From positions 2,418,001 through 2,482,000 of the forward strand of contig NZ_CP020772.1 of assembly GCF_002097535.1 (NCBI RefSeq): a DNA stretch of 64,000 bases, in the 5' to 3' direction. The position numbers and the translations under genes are program-made. Within the stretch, counting starts at the first letter, position 1. Each line of letters begins with the position of its first letter. The notes under the pieces were generated by a model. It was given only the letters and a program-made list of their open reading frames with translations, was not told the DNA's origin and did not search any database. Source of the stretch: Halobacillus mangrovi. Lineage in GTDB: Bacteria > Bacillota > Bacilli > Bacillales > Halobacillaceae. This document shows positions 17,696 to 26,051 of the stretch, piece by piece.

Positions 17696-18576
17696 TCTTT
17701 CTTCAATGAGATTCCATACACTTTTGCTTCGAGCTCCCTGCCTGTAGGAGTAGCTGCAAGCCCGCCTTGTGCCGTTTCACGAAACGCAGAAGGCATCCGC
17801 TGACCCACTTTGTACATAGCATCAATGACCTCATCACAAGGAATACGGCTTGTTACTCCTGCCAACGCCATATCGGCTGCAACTACCGCATTGGATGCGC
17901 CCATGGCGTTTCTTTTTACACAAGGAACCTCAACTAGACCAGCTACAGGATCACAAATAAGGCCGAGCATATTTTTCAAAGTAATGGCCATCGCTTCGGC
18001 TGATTGGGATGGAGTTCCACCAGCCATTTCAACAATTGCAGCTGCAGCCATTCCTGCTGCTGAACCTACTTCAGCCTGACATCCTCCTGCTGCTCCGGAG
18101 ATCGAAGCATTATTAGCTACAACAAAACCGAAGGCTCCTGAAGTGAAGAGGTAGCGTACCATTTGTTCACGCGTTGGGTTCAACTGGTTCTTAACAGCGA
18201 AAAGCGTTCCAGGTACACAACCAGCGCTACCAGCAGTAGGCGTCGCACAAATAGTTCCCATCGCAGCATTCACTTCATTTGTGGCAACAGCTTTACTGAC
18301 AGCGTCCATCAATAAATTTCCTGATAAGGGTGTGTGGTTCTTCATGTAGTTTTGAATTAGAACAGCATCCCCGCCCGTTAAGCCGCTATGGGATTTAACT
18401 CCCTTTAATCCGTCTTCGATCGCCTTTTCCATGACATCTAGGTTTTTCTCCATCTGTCCTACGACTTCTTCACGTGTCAGTTGTTTAACTTCCATCTCTT
18501 GACGAATCATAACTTCTGAAATTTGTATATTTTGACTTTCAGCGAGTTCTACTAGTTCTGCAACATTTCTAAACAT
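17692..18576 (-). CDS. sdaAA: L-serine dehydratase, alpha subunit
   Basis: A 294-residue alpha subunit of the iron-sulfur L-serine dehydratase, which converts L-serine to pyruvate and ammonia. Conserved cysteines in MGTICATPTAG, AGCVPGT and LICDPVAG, with a further VPCVKRNAMG, are consistent with a [4Fe-4S] site. It follows sdaAB by 15 bases. The sdaAB-sdaAA-recG-fapR order is as in B. subtilis. Confidence 0.96.
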   Translation of the reverse strand: MFRNVAELVELAESQNIQISEVMIRQEMEVKQLTREEVVGQMEKNLDVMEKAIEDGLKGVKSHSGLTGGDAVLIQNYMKNHTPLSGNLLMDAVSKAVATNEVNAAMGTICATPTAGSAGCVPGTLFAVKNQLNPTREQMVRYLFTSGAFGFVVANNASISGAAGGCQAEVGSAAGMAAAAIVEMAGGTPSQSAEAMAITLKNMLGLICDPVAGLVEVPCVKRNAMGASNAVVAADMALAGVTSRIPCDEVIDAMYKVGQRMPSAFRETAQGGLAATPTGRELEAKVYGISLKKE

Positions 18577-18591
18577 CGTGCTGCTCCTTTC

Positions 18592-19254
18592 TTATTCGGA
18601 AATTTTAGCGACTTGAATGATGTGATCGGCACGCTCAAGCTCACTTAACACAGTATCATCAATATTCTGGTCCATTTCTATCACCATCAAGGCCTGCTCT
18701 CCCTGGGCTTTCCGAGATACTTCCATACGTCCAATATTGATTTCGTTCTTAGCAAGTATGGCTGTAGCCGATGCAATAGCTCCATACCGATCGTTATGGA
18801 TAAGAAGAATTGCAGGATGGCTTCCTGAAAGGTTAAGGTCGAACCCGTTCAGTTCAGTAATTTCTGCTTTACCTCCACCGATAGAGATTCCTACAAGCTC
18901 TAATTCGCCGTCATCATCGCCTATTTTTAAGCGCGCAGTATTCGGGTGATCGGTATGGGCCTCTTCTTCGTGAAATCGGATCTTCATTCCATTTTTTCGA
19001 GCTGTTTCAAGCGCTTGTCCGATCCTTTCATCAAATGTTTCATAGTCAAGTAAGCCACCGATGATTGCCACATCGGTACCGTGACCTTTATATGTTTTTG
19101 CGAATGAGCCATACAGATGGACATGCGCATATTTAGGTTCTCGTCCAAAAAGGTGGCGGGCGGCTCTGCCAATACGGGCAGCCCCTGCCGTATGTGAACT
19201 GGATGGTCCAATCATGACTGGACCGATGATATCAAACACAGATCTGTATTTCAT
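18592..19254 (-). CDS. sdaAB: L-serine dehydratase, beta subunit
   Basis: A 220-residue beta subunit with the diagnostic GPSSSHTAGAARIGR near residue 16 and a C-terminal ACT domain (ILAKNEINIGRMEVSRKAQG). It works with SdaAA. A likely CcpA site lies about 45 bases upstream of the start codon, between a candidate -10 box and the gene, which would couple serine breakdown to carbon supply. Confidence 0.96.
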   Translation of the reverse strand: MKYRSVFDIIGPVMIGPSSSHTAGAARIGRAARHLFGREPKYAHVHLYGSFAKTYKGHGTDVAIIGGLLDYETFDERIGQALETARKNGMKIRFHEEEAHTDHPNTARLKIGDDDGELELVGISIGGGKAEITELNGFDLNLSGSHPAILLIHNDRYGAIASATAILAKNEINIGRMEVSRKAQGEQALMVIEMDQNIDDTVLSELERADHIIQVAKISE

Positions 19255-19296
19255 TTCTCTTCACCATCCCTTAAATGTCTACCTCTATTTTAAAAA

Positions 19297-19308
19297 GAAA
19301 ACGCTTTC
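19297..19308 (-). promoter_or_regulatory. Likely CcpA (cre) operator before sdaAB
   Basis: GAAAGCGTTTTC on the minus strand matches the core of the catabolite-responsive element. It lies roughly 23 bases downstream of a candidate TAAAAT -10 box (19331-19336), a position where CcpA would repress or block transcription. The flanking bases are less perfect than the core. Confidence 0.55.
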
Positions 19309-19479
19309 TATCTCAAGGTAGCCCACAAGTATTTTATCACATTGCCCACTGAAATGATTAACATTTACAAAAATCCAACAAGAATTATTGATTAATGCCG
19401 GACAAAGAGGTAAAATTGATGTTTGTGGGTTACACGGTAACCGGGCGGGAGAGGGATAATTTCATAGAGGTAGATTGTT

Positions 19480-20748
19480 ATGCTAAAACAGCATACAAAG
19501 CAAGTCAGCTGGAAGAAAGAATTTATGGCTGGCTTAATCGGTTACTTCACAACAGTGTACATCGTGGCCGTTAACAGTCAAATTCTCGAGAGTGCTGGTC
19601 TGCCGCTTGAAAGCGGTATGGTTGCAACAATTCTTGCCAGCGCCATCGGCTGTTTGATCATGGCTATATACGCCAAAGCGCCTATGGTTCTCATTCCAGG
19701 GATGGGAGTCAATGCTCTGTTTGCCTATTCTATAGTAGAAGGTACAGGCCTGAATTTTCAAGAAGGACTAGCCGTGGTGTTGATGGCCTCTCTCTTATTT
19801 CTAGTGACAGCTTTTACTAGATTAGGAGATTGGCTGAAGCATGCGATTCCAGAATCATTGAAGCATGCGATAACGGTTGGACTGGGAATGTTTCTAACTT
19901 TGATCGGTTTAGAAAAAGGCGGCCTTGTCGTTCGAGGTGAACACTCATTGATTACTTTAGGAAATCCCTCATCTGCCATGGTGATTACAAGTCTTTTAAC
20001 CTTGTTCATCGGTATATTCCTTTTCACAAGAAATGTACCAGGAAACTTTCTTGTCACAATGGTGGTGGGTACGGTCATCGCATATTTCACTGGCATATTA
20101 AATCAGCCAGGAGAGATGATTTCCTTAAAAGAACAATCGTGGGTGTTCATGCCCGACTTCAGCAGCATCGGAGAATTTGGATTTTGGATGGCTGTATTTC
20201 CTTTAGCCATCGTTCTGATCTTTGAGAATATGGGATTAATTCATGGACAATTGAGCATGCTAGGCCAAGAAGACAAATTCAAACGTTCTTACCAAGCCAC
20301 AGCTTTCGCCTCCCTGACTAGCGGTCTTTTCGGTACATCACCGACTGTGTCCTCAGCAGAGAGTGCAGCTGTCATTGCTTCCGGTGGAAAAACTGGAAGA
20401 GCAGCTTTAACGATGGGGGCCCTGTTCATCGGTACGCTTTTATTGATCCCATGGATCTCAATGGTACCTTCCACGGCAATCAGCCCGATTCTTATCATAG
20501 TCGGTGCACTTATGGTCCAAAACATAAGGGAGATACCACTCGATCAGCTGTCTGAATCAATGCCGGCTTTCCTAATCATTGTTATGATTCCATTCACCTA
20601 CTCCATCGCTGACGGAATGGCCTTCGGTTTCATTGCTTATCCGATTGTGAAAATAGCGATCGGAAAACAAAGAGAACTATCGACGCCTGTCGTCCTTATA
20701 GCCATGGTCTTTCTCATTGAATTTATCATGCGAACCCTCGGGCATTAA
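19480..20748 (+). CDS. NCS2-family (AzgA-like) purine permease
   Basis: A 422-residue membrane protein with about 12-14 hydrophobic segments. Motifs typical of the guanine/hypoxanthine branch of the NCS2 family are VLIPGMGVNALFAYSIV, a central FENMG (proton/substrate site region), and GTSPTVSSAESAAVIASGGKTG. It probably imports guanine, hypoxanthine or adenine with protons; B. subtilis PbuG and PbuO are the nearest known types. It is on the plus strand, divergent from sdaAB, at the edge of an accessory block. No purine riboswitch or PurR box is evident. Substrate is not determined by sequence alone. Confidence 0.88.
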   Translation: MLKQHTKQVSWKKEFMAGLIGYFTTVYIVAVNSQILESAGLPLESGMVATILASAIGCLIMAIYAKAPMVLIPGMGVNALFAYSIVEGTGLNFQEGLAVVLMASLLFLVTAFTRLGDWLKHAIPESLKHAITVGLGMFLTLIGLEKGGLVVRGEHSLITLGNPSSAMVITSLLTLFIGIFLFTRNVPGNFLVTMVVGTVIAYFTGILNQPGEMISLKEQSWVFMPDFSSIGEFGFWMAVFPLAIVLIFENMGLIHGQLSMLGQEDKFKRSYQATAFASLTSGLFGTSPTVSSAESAAVIASGGKTGRAALTMGALFIGTLLLIPWISMVPSTAISPILIIVGALMVQNIREIPLDQLSESMPAFLIIVMIPFTYSIADGMAFGFIAYPIVKIAIGKQRELSTPVVLIAMVFLIEFIMRTLGH

Positions 20749-20756
20749 TTTGAGTG

Positions 20757-20890
20757 TGGAGGCGACTGTTTAGCGACGTACGGACTGGACTGAGCTGGAG
20801 AAGATAAAGGAAACACGGAGAGCGAAGCGATTTGATGTTGACTTATCGTACAGAAGCGAGGGAAGTCTCGATAGTCGCTAGGAGCCGAAA
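20757..20890 (+). repeat. Dispersed repeat, family 1, copy 1
   Basis: A stretch of about 134 bases closely matching the reverse complement of 55021-55185. Shared segments include GTTTAGCGACGTACGGACTG, GATGTTGACTTATCGTACAG and TAGTCGCTA. The ends TAGCGAC and GTCGCTA are complementary, and GTACG pairs with CGTAC inside, so the RNA could fold. It lies just after the permease stop codon, in the sense direction of that gene. Confidence 0.8.
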
Positions 20891-20945
20891 CCGGATAATA
20901 AAAAAGTGTGGAATCGCCTTGAAAAAATACTATATTTTACTATCA

Positions 20946-20982
20946 AAAACACCCTCCGTGAAAAATTGGAGGGTGTTTTTTG
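20946..20982. terminator. Bidirectional terminator
   Basis: AAACACCCTCC and GGAGGGTGTTT form an 11-bp stem, with A-rich and T-rich flanks on both sides. It serves the permease (plus strand) and the convergent minus-strand gene at 20990-21385. Confidence 0.85.
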
Positions 20983-20989
20983 TGATTGT

Positions 20990-21385
20990 CTACCACTTCA
21001 ATGCAATCCTTAAGTGACAGCAGTCGATATTGTTAACATCTGATTGAAGTTTTATCGTGAGCCCGTCTGGATTATAATCCGTCTCCATTTCAGCATCCAA
21101 TCCTGTTGATTTTAAAAGCTGCTTAACCTTTTGGTTCTCGTTTTTTTGAGCAGCATCCATCACTTGTTTAGCAAAGGATTTTGAGTTTGCAAGTTTCTGT
21201 ATAAGATGATCAGCTTTTAACATCAATTGATGCATTTGCAGGGCAGAACTCGTGAATGTACTAGGGTTAACTGGAGGATAAACTCGATGAGGCCAAACTT
21301 CATAACGCGGATAAGGAAAATAATGTGGCGGAGGATAGGTGTAATATGGTGCATTACTGGGGTAGATGTATCTGTGCCATCGCAT
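20990..21385 (-). CDS. Small Tyr/Pro-rich protein, possibly spore-associated
   Basis: A 131-residue protein. Its N-terminal 45 residues are rich in Tyr, Pro and His (YYTYPPPHYFPYPRYEVWP). A helical middle follows (LMLKADHLIQKLANSKSFAK), then a C-terminal DGLTIKLQ segment ending CCHLRIALKW. The architecture resembles small inner-spore-coat proteins of the YuzC type, but I cannot confirm the family. The ATG giving MRWHRYIY follows an AAGGGG site. The neighbours, an Hsp20-like gene and a manganese catalase, fit a spore or stress role by inference. Confidence 0.65.
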   Translation of the reverse strand: MRWHRYIYPSNAPYYTYPPPHYFPYPRYEVWPHRVYPPVNPSTFTSSALQMHQLMLKADHLIQKLANSKSFAKQVMDAAQKNENQKVKQLLKSTGLDAEMETDYNPDGLTIKLQSDVNNIDCCHLRIALKW

Positions 21386-21464
21386 TCTTAACACCCCTTT
21401 TCGCATCATTCACTAAAGTGTATGTAAAAATTGAGGGAAGGGGAAGTTGTCATGCCCTATCCCT

Positions 21465-21875
21465 TTATCTTACTTTAGGAATATAAAATGTGGTTACTCC
21501 ATCATTATAAGTTGTTACTATATCTTTCTTAGTTAAACCTTTTGAAATTGGAATAAACCTTTCCACACGCTGATAAGATCTTTCCTCACTGGAGAATCCG
21601 TTCTTGGCATTTTGGAATATGGACTCTTTAGATTCCTCCACCTCTATCCTTAAAAATCCATCGATTACATTATACCGGAGTTGTTCTTTCGTTACTCCTT
21701 CCACTTCTATCAGAAAATGGTCAGGCGTCTCAAAAGTTTTGATCCCCAACGGGAGCGGGCGTATTGTAGAACTGATCCTACCCAAAGCATTTTCAAAAAA
21801 GGAATCAACACTTTTCAAAAGTTTGTAAATAGATTCATCAAATATTTCCGGCAAGTCATTTCGTTTGTGTCTCAA
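21465..21875 (-). CDS. Hsp20/alpha-crystallin family protein
   Basis: A 136-residue small heat-shock-like protein starting at TTG, with a GGGGAG site six bases upstream. The alpha-crystallin fold is seen in FETPDHFLIEVEGVTKEQL and in the final LTKKDIVTTYNDGVTTFYIPK, where the usual NGVL motif is replaced by DGVT. The N terminus is short. B. subtilis has comparable proteins in the spore coat (CotM, CotP), and the neighbours here point the same way, but a general chaperone is possible. Confidence 0.75.
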   Translation of the reverse strand: MRHKRNDLPEIFDESIYKLLKSVDSFFENALGRISSTIRPLPLGIKTFETPDHFLIEVEGVTKEQLRYNVIDGFLRIEVEESKESIFQNAKNGFSSEERSYQRVERFIPISKGLTKKDIVTTYNDGVTTFYIPKVR

Positions 21876-22052
21876 AACCTCTCCCCTCTCTTCCTACACT
21901 AACAACATATGCCCAATTAAAAATATTGACATCCTTATAAAAATAAAATGTGTAATTGCCCAAATAGATTTCACAGCTGATTCTCCTATCCAATAATAAT
22001 GTCAATGCTTACATATACATCTAAAGACCATTTTAGTAAGGAGCTCAATTAT

Positions 22053-22274
22053 GTGAACCAGCAAAACATTTCTATGACTTCTTGGATTGACCCTTATGTA
22101 TATCAGACTTTGTCATCCATTACAGGGACAAATGTCGTTGTCCAAACATCACAGGGCTCACTAAGAGGACCGCTTAAAAATGTCATGCCCGATCACATAG
22201 TGGTCGAGGTCAGTGGAAACCCTTTTTTCATCAGGACCCAAGAAATTGTTTGGGTGACCCCTTCTCAATTCTAA
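22053..22274 (+). CDS. DUF2642 (YuzF-like) small protein
   Basis: A 73-residue protein: WIDPYVYQTLSSITG, VVVQTSQGSLRGPLKNV, then MPDHIVVE and FFIRTQEIVWV, the pattern of the DUF2642/YuzF family. It looks like a small beta-barrel. Function is unknown. I prefer a GTG start, because AAGGAG lies nine bases before it; a reading from 21999 has no ribosome binding site. It sits 15 bases before the broken manganese catalase gene and probably shares its transcript. Confidence 0.65.
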   Translation: MNQQNISMTSWIDPYVYQTLSSITGTNVVVQTSQGSLRGPLKNVMPDHIVVEVSGNPFFIRTQEIVWVTPSQF

Positions 22275-22289
22275 GTAATAAGGTATAAC

Positions 22290-23164
22290 ATGTTTAAACG
22301 TATTAACCGAATGCAGATTCACCTTTCAATTCCTGAACATGGTGATGCGAACGCCGCTGCAGCTGTCCAAGAGCTTCTGGGAGGAAAATTTGGAGAAATG
22401 TCGACGTACCAATCATTTGGTTTCAGAAACAAAAAAAGTTTAAACCATTTTACGATTTAGTAGCAAGTATTACAGCTGAAGAATTCGGTCATGTAGAGCT
22501 TGTCAATCAATCGATTAACTTATTAATGAGGGGTGTTACTTTTTCAGGAGACCCTGACATCACACCACTCCAGAATGGTTTGAACAAACGAAATACTTAT
22601 CATTTTATAGCCTCTGCTCAAACTGCGCTGCCTTTTGATTCAATGGGTAAATCATGGACAGGGGACTATGTGTTCAATAGCGGAAATCTCGTCCTTGATT
22701 TGCTGCACAACTTCTTAATGGAGTTAGGGGCAAGAACCCATAAAATGAGAGTTTACGAAATGACCAATCACCCGACTGCGCGTGAGATGATTGGCTATCT
22801 TCTTGTCCGGGGAGGTACACATGCCCTTGCTTACGCAAAAGCTCTCGAAATAGCTACAGGAGTCGACGTCAAGAAAATGATTCCTGTGCCTGATTTAGAT
22901 AACACACAATTTGATTACGCCAGACCATTCATCGACCAGGGACTCGACAATATCCTTTATACATGGAGTGATACAGATTATAAGGACATTAACCAAATCT
23001 GGAAAGGAACTAATCCAGAAAACGGTAAAAAGCTCATCGTTAAACAAGGAACTCCAGAAGGAGCTCCGATTCCTGATTTAGAAGACTTGCCCGAAGAGTT
23101 CGCTCCAGGAATTGATCGAGACGACTACGAACGTATTGCCAAGAAACTAATGGAAAACCACTAA
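22290..23164 (+). pseudogene. Manganese catalase, broken by a frameshift
   Basis: Two reading frames together encode one manganese catalase. The first begins MFKRINRMQIHLS and contains AAVQELLGGKFGEMST. It goes off frame at a run of seven A near 22432-22438, where eight would restore the frame into KKFKPFYDLVASITAEEFGH. The second carries the metal-ligand regions ITAEEFGHVEL, FLMELGARTHK and GGTHALAY. About five residues usually found after GEMST are also missing compared with relatives as I recall them. The enzyme splits hydrogen peroxide and in Bacillus relatives is often spore-associated (CotJC-like). A sequencing error or transcript slippage could also explain it. Confidence 0.8.
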
Positions 23165-23235
23165 TAAATCTCAAATAGACTTGATTCATCCCAACCAACA
23201 GTATTCCGAAGGCTTACCAATAAATTAATAAATAA

Positions 23236-23262
23236 AAAGCGCAGCTTAATCGCTGCGCTTCA
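23236..23262 (-). terminator. Terminator after fakA
   Basis: AAGCGCAGC and GCTGCGCTT pair, followed on the minus strand by TTTTATTTATT. It begins next to the fakA stop codon and could also work weakly for the plus-strand catalase. Confidence 0.8.
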
Positions 23263-23263
23263 T

Positions 23264-24931
23264 TTATTCAACAGAAAAGATGTATGGATAGATAGGTTGT
23301 CCACCGTTATGAATTTCGACTTCCAAATCCTCAAATGTATCTTCGATATACGCTTCGAGTTCTGCAACATCTTTTTCATCCACGTCTTCACCGGTTAGAA
23401 TTGTAAGAATTTCATCCTCATCTTCATCAATCATTTGATTCAACAGCGTTTTGGCTGTCGCCAAAGCTTCTTTATCTGTAGCTGAGATTTTTCCTTCTGA
23501 GATGCCCATGAAGTTGCCTTTTTCAATCGTTAGCCCTTCAATTTGTGTGTCCCTAACAGCATAGGTAATCTGCCCAGTTTTTACTTCACTAAGCAAACCG
23601 GTCATCTCATCCTTATTCGTTTCAAAATCAGCTTCTGGATTATAACCTAACAGAGCGCTCATCCCTTGAGGTATTGTCTTTGAAGGAATGACAGACACTT
23701 CACCTTCAGCCATCTCAGCCGCTTGCTCTGCAGCCATAACGATGTTTTTATTGTTAGGTAAAATAAATACTTTGTTAGCATGAGCTTGTTTAATCGCCTC
23801 AGATATATCCTGTGTACTTGGATTCATCGTCTGGCCTCCTTGGATAACGACTGTCGCTCCAAGACTTTCAAAAAGCTTCTTGATTCCATCACCCATGCTT
23901 ACAGTAACGATGCCATATTCAGCTTTTTCTTTTGCCGGCTTCTTCACATTTTTCTTTTCTCCTACGATGGAGGTATGCTGCTCACGCATATTTTCAATCT
24001 TCATATTAACCAAGCTGCCAAATTGTTGGCCAAGGCTTAAGGCCTGCCCAGGATATTCAGCGTGAACGTGAACTTTGATTAATTCTTCATCTGAAACAAC
24101 TAGCAATGAATCCCCCAGTTCACTCAATTGCTGCCTAAATTGATCTTCATCATAAGGATTTTCAGCTAGCTTATCTTCTTCAAATTTGACCATAAATTCT
24201 GTACAATATCCAAATTCAATATCTTCTGTATTCATGAAGTCTTGAGCCAGCTTGTGATGTTCTGCATTAACCATATCATCCATAGAAACAACTTCTTCGA
24301 TGTCCGGCATCTCTTCGCCTTTCAGATTTGCTAACATTCCTTCATAAATGGTTAAGAGTCCTTGCCCTCCACTATCAACAACTCCGACCTCTTTTAATAC
24401 TGGCAGAAGCTCTGGAGTCCGTTTTAGGGAAGATTTTGCCTCTTCAACAACACCTTCAATGAATGCCAAGAAATCACTTTCTTTTGCGGCTAATGATACA
24501 GATGCTTCAGCAGAGTCTTTGGCAACGGTCAATATCGTGCCTTCGACCGGTTTCATCACAGCTTTATAAGCTGTTTCAACTCCCCCCTGCAATGCATCAG
24601 AAAAATCCTTAGTTGTAAGAACCTCTTTGGCTTCAATAGCTCTTGAGAATCCTCTGAATAATTGCGAAAGAATAACGCCGGAGTTCCCGCGTGCTCCCAT
24701 CAATAATCCTTTGGCTAGCGCTTTAGAGACGTCACCAGCATGATTCTGATCAACAGCTTTTACTTCTTCCGCGCCTGAAGTCATTGATAAATTCATGTTG
24801 GTTCCTGTATCTCCATCTGGAACGGGGAATACATTGAGAGCGTCAATCATTTGAGAATTTTTATTCAAATGATGAGCTCCCTGTAAGATCATTTCGGCTA
24901 ATGTTTTGCCGTCTAGCTTTTGTAACGTCAC
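23264..24931 (-). CDS. fakA: Fatty acid kinase catalytic subunit FakA
   Basis: A 555-residue protein with an N-terminal DhaL-type ATP-binding domain (NVFPVPDGDTGTNMNLSM, then ARGNSGVILSQLFRG) and a C-terminal DegV-like/DUF1949-type half. FakA phosphorylates fatty acids bound to FakB, feeding exogenous fatty acids to PlsX/PlsY. I chose GTG (VTLQKLDGKTLAEM), eight bases after AAAGGAGG. It follows the asp23-family gene yloU, as in B. subtilis (yloU-yloV). FakB is not in this window. Confidence 0.93.
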   Translation of the reverse strand: MTLQKLDGKTLAEMILQGAHHLNKNSQMIDALNVFPVPDGDTGTNMNLSMTSGAEEVKAVDQNHAGDVSKALAKGLLMGARGNSGVILSQLFRGFSRAIEAKEVLTTKDFSDALQGGVETAYKAVMKPVEGTILTVAKDSAEASVSLAAKESDFLAFIEGVVEEAKSSLKRTPELLPVLKEVGVVDSGGQGLLTIYEGMLANLKGEEMPDIEEVVSMDDMVNAEHHKLAQDFMNTEDIEFGYCTEFMVKFEEDKLAENPYDEDQFRQQLSELGDSLLVVSDEELIKVHVHAEYPGQALSLGQQFGSLVNMKIENMREQHTSIVGEKKNVKKPAKEKAEYGIVTVSMGDGIKKLFESLGATVVIQGGQTMNPSTQDISEAIKQAHANKVFILPNNKNIVMAAEQAAEMAEGEVSVIPSKTIPQGMSALLGYNPEADFETNKDEMTGLLSEVKTGQITYAVRDTQIEGLTIEKGNFMGISEGKISATDKEALATAKTLLNQMIDEDEDEILTILTGEDVDEKDVAELEAYIEDTFEDLEVEIHNGGQPIYPYIFSVE

Positions 24932-24962
24932 GCTTACTTCCTCCTTTGACTGCACCGCTTAC

Positions 24963-25325
24963 CTAATCGCTCGTTACCCGAACACCCTGTATGAAAATGT
25001 TCACAGAATCTACGGATAAACCAACTGTTTTATTGAGTGTATATTTGACCTGTGATTGTACGTTGTGTGCAACTTCAGATATTTTTGTACCATAGCTTAC
25101 AATGATATACATGTCTATATGAAGGTTATCGTCTTCCTGTCTGACTACGACACCTTTCGAGAAGTTTTCTTTGCGAAGCATTTCTGTAAATCCATCACGA
25201 ATTTGATTTTTTGAAGCCATGCCCACGATTCCATAGCACTCAACTGCTGCTCCCCCTGCAATGGTGGAGATGACTTCATTACTGATGGTAATATGACCAT
25301 ATTTATTATTCAAATCAACGGACAT
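24963..25325 (-). CDS. yloU: Asp23/YloU family envelope stress protein
   Basis: A 120-residue Asp23-domain protein, with EVISTIAGGAAVECYGIVGMASK near the N terminus and HIDMYIIVSYGTKISEVAHNVQ. Members are membrane-associated in staphylococci and linked to envelope stress; the role in Bacillus is unclear. It starts 10 bases after a GGAGGA site. A perfect TATAAT lies at 25363-25368, without an obvious -35 box. It is divergent from rpmB. Confidence 0.93.
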   Translation of the reverse strand: MSVDLNNKYGHITISNEVISTIAGGAAVECYGIVGMASKNQIRDGFTEMLRKENFSKGVVVRQEDDNLHIDMYIIVSYGTKISEVAHNVQSQVKYTLNKTVGLSVDSVNIFIQGVRVTSD

Positions 25326-25569
25326 ATATATCCTCCTTTATACTGCTCATCTTCTATCCCTTATTATAACACAATGAAAGGGATGAAAACGCTATGATTA
25401 CGTACAGAAAATGAGACTGTTACCCCTACTATACTTTGTATCAATTCATAGTATCTGTCAAGAGAAAATTCTTGATATAATTTCAGCTGCTATATTGCAA
25501 ACATACATTTGATATGATACAGTTACTAAGTATCTGATGATTTATGTAAGTAACAGGAGGGATTTTCAT

Positions 25570-25758
25570 ATGGCACGCAGAAGCGTAATTTCTGGTAAAG
25601 GTACACGTTCCGGAAACCACCGTTCACACGCAATGAACGCTAATAAACGTAAATTTAAAGCTAATGTACAAAAAGTACGTATCCTAGTGGATGGCAAACC
25701 TAAAAAAGTTTATGTCACTGCTCGTGAATTGAAATCTGGTAAAGTACAACGTGTATAA
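25570..25758 (+). CDS. rpmB: 50S ribosomal protein L28
   Basis: A 62-residue L28: [27 protein letters not shown] and a final KSGKVQRV. No cysteines are present, so this is a zinc-independent form. I chose the ATG at 25570 after an AGGAGGG site rather than a start 11 codons upstream. A possible promoter has TTGCAA at 25495 and TACAGT at 25518, 17 bases apart. It is on the plus strand opposite its neighbours, as in B. subtilis. Confidence 0.97.
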   Translation: MARRSVISGKGTRSGNHRSHAMNANKRKFKANVQKVRILVDGKPKKVYVTARELKSGKVQRV

Positions 25759-25796
25759 TTAACAAAGCACATTCATCGAAGAATGATCTTCGATTA

Positions 25797-25828
25797 AAAA
25801 AAGCACCCCCTTGGAGGGTGCTTTTTTT
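25797..25828 (+). terminator. Terminator after rpmB
   Basis: AAAGCACCC and GGGTGCTTT pair with a short loop, followed by a run of T on the plus strand. Confidence 0.88.
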
Positions 25829-25970
25829 ATGCTTGCATATTTATCCTTAGAATTTTGATACCAAAGTGGTTCCGCTATGAATTATATTAGAGGAAATCAC
25901 CGCTGGTAATTGAAGATAGGTACGACACCATTTAAATGTTGTTTAATTGATGCCTATTCGTTATTTTATA

Positions 25971-26021
25971 AGAACAAGACCCGCATCGTGGCAAATGCCT
26001 TACGAATGCGGGTCTTGTTCT
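25971..26021. repeat. Long inverted repeat between rpmB and spoVM
   Basis: AGAACAAGACCCGCAT (25971-25986) is perfectly complementary to 26006-26021. Inner segments CGT/ACG and GGCA/TGCC extend the stem to about 23 pairs with small bulges. There is no T run after it on either strand. It may act as a terminator or a transcript-stabilising end for spoVM, or as a small RNA element. The rest of the roughly 290-base gap, 25829-26051, shows nothing else. Confidence 0.75.
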
Positions 26022-26051
26022 AGGGAATCTGTCTTAATTGACTGACACACC

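Noticed and set aside
19381..19479. Purine riboswitch before the NCS2 permease
   Set aside because: The leader is too short and lacks the conserved three-way junction and loop sequences; only a 15-base palindrome is present.
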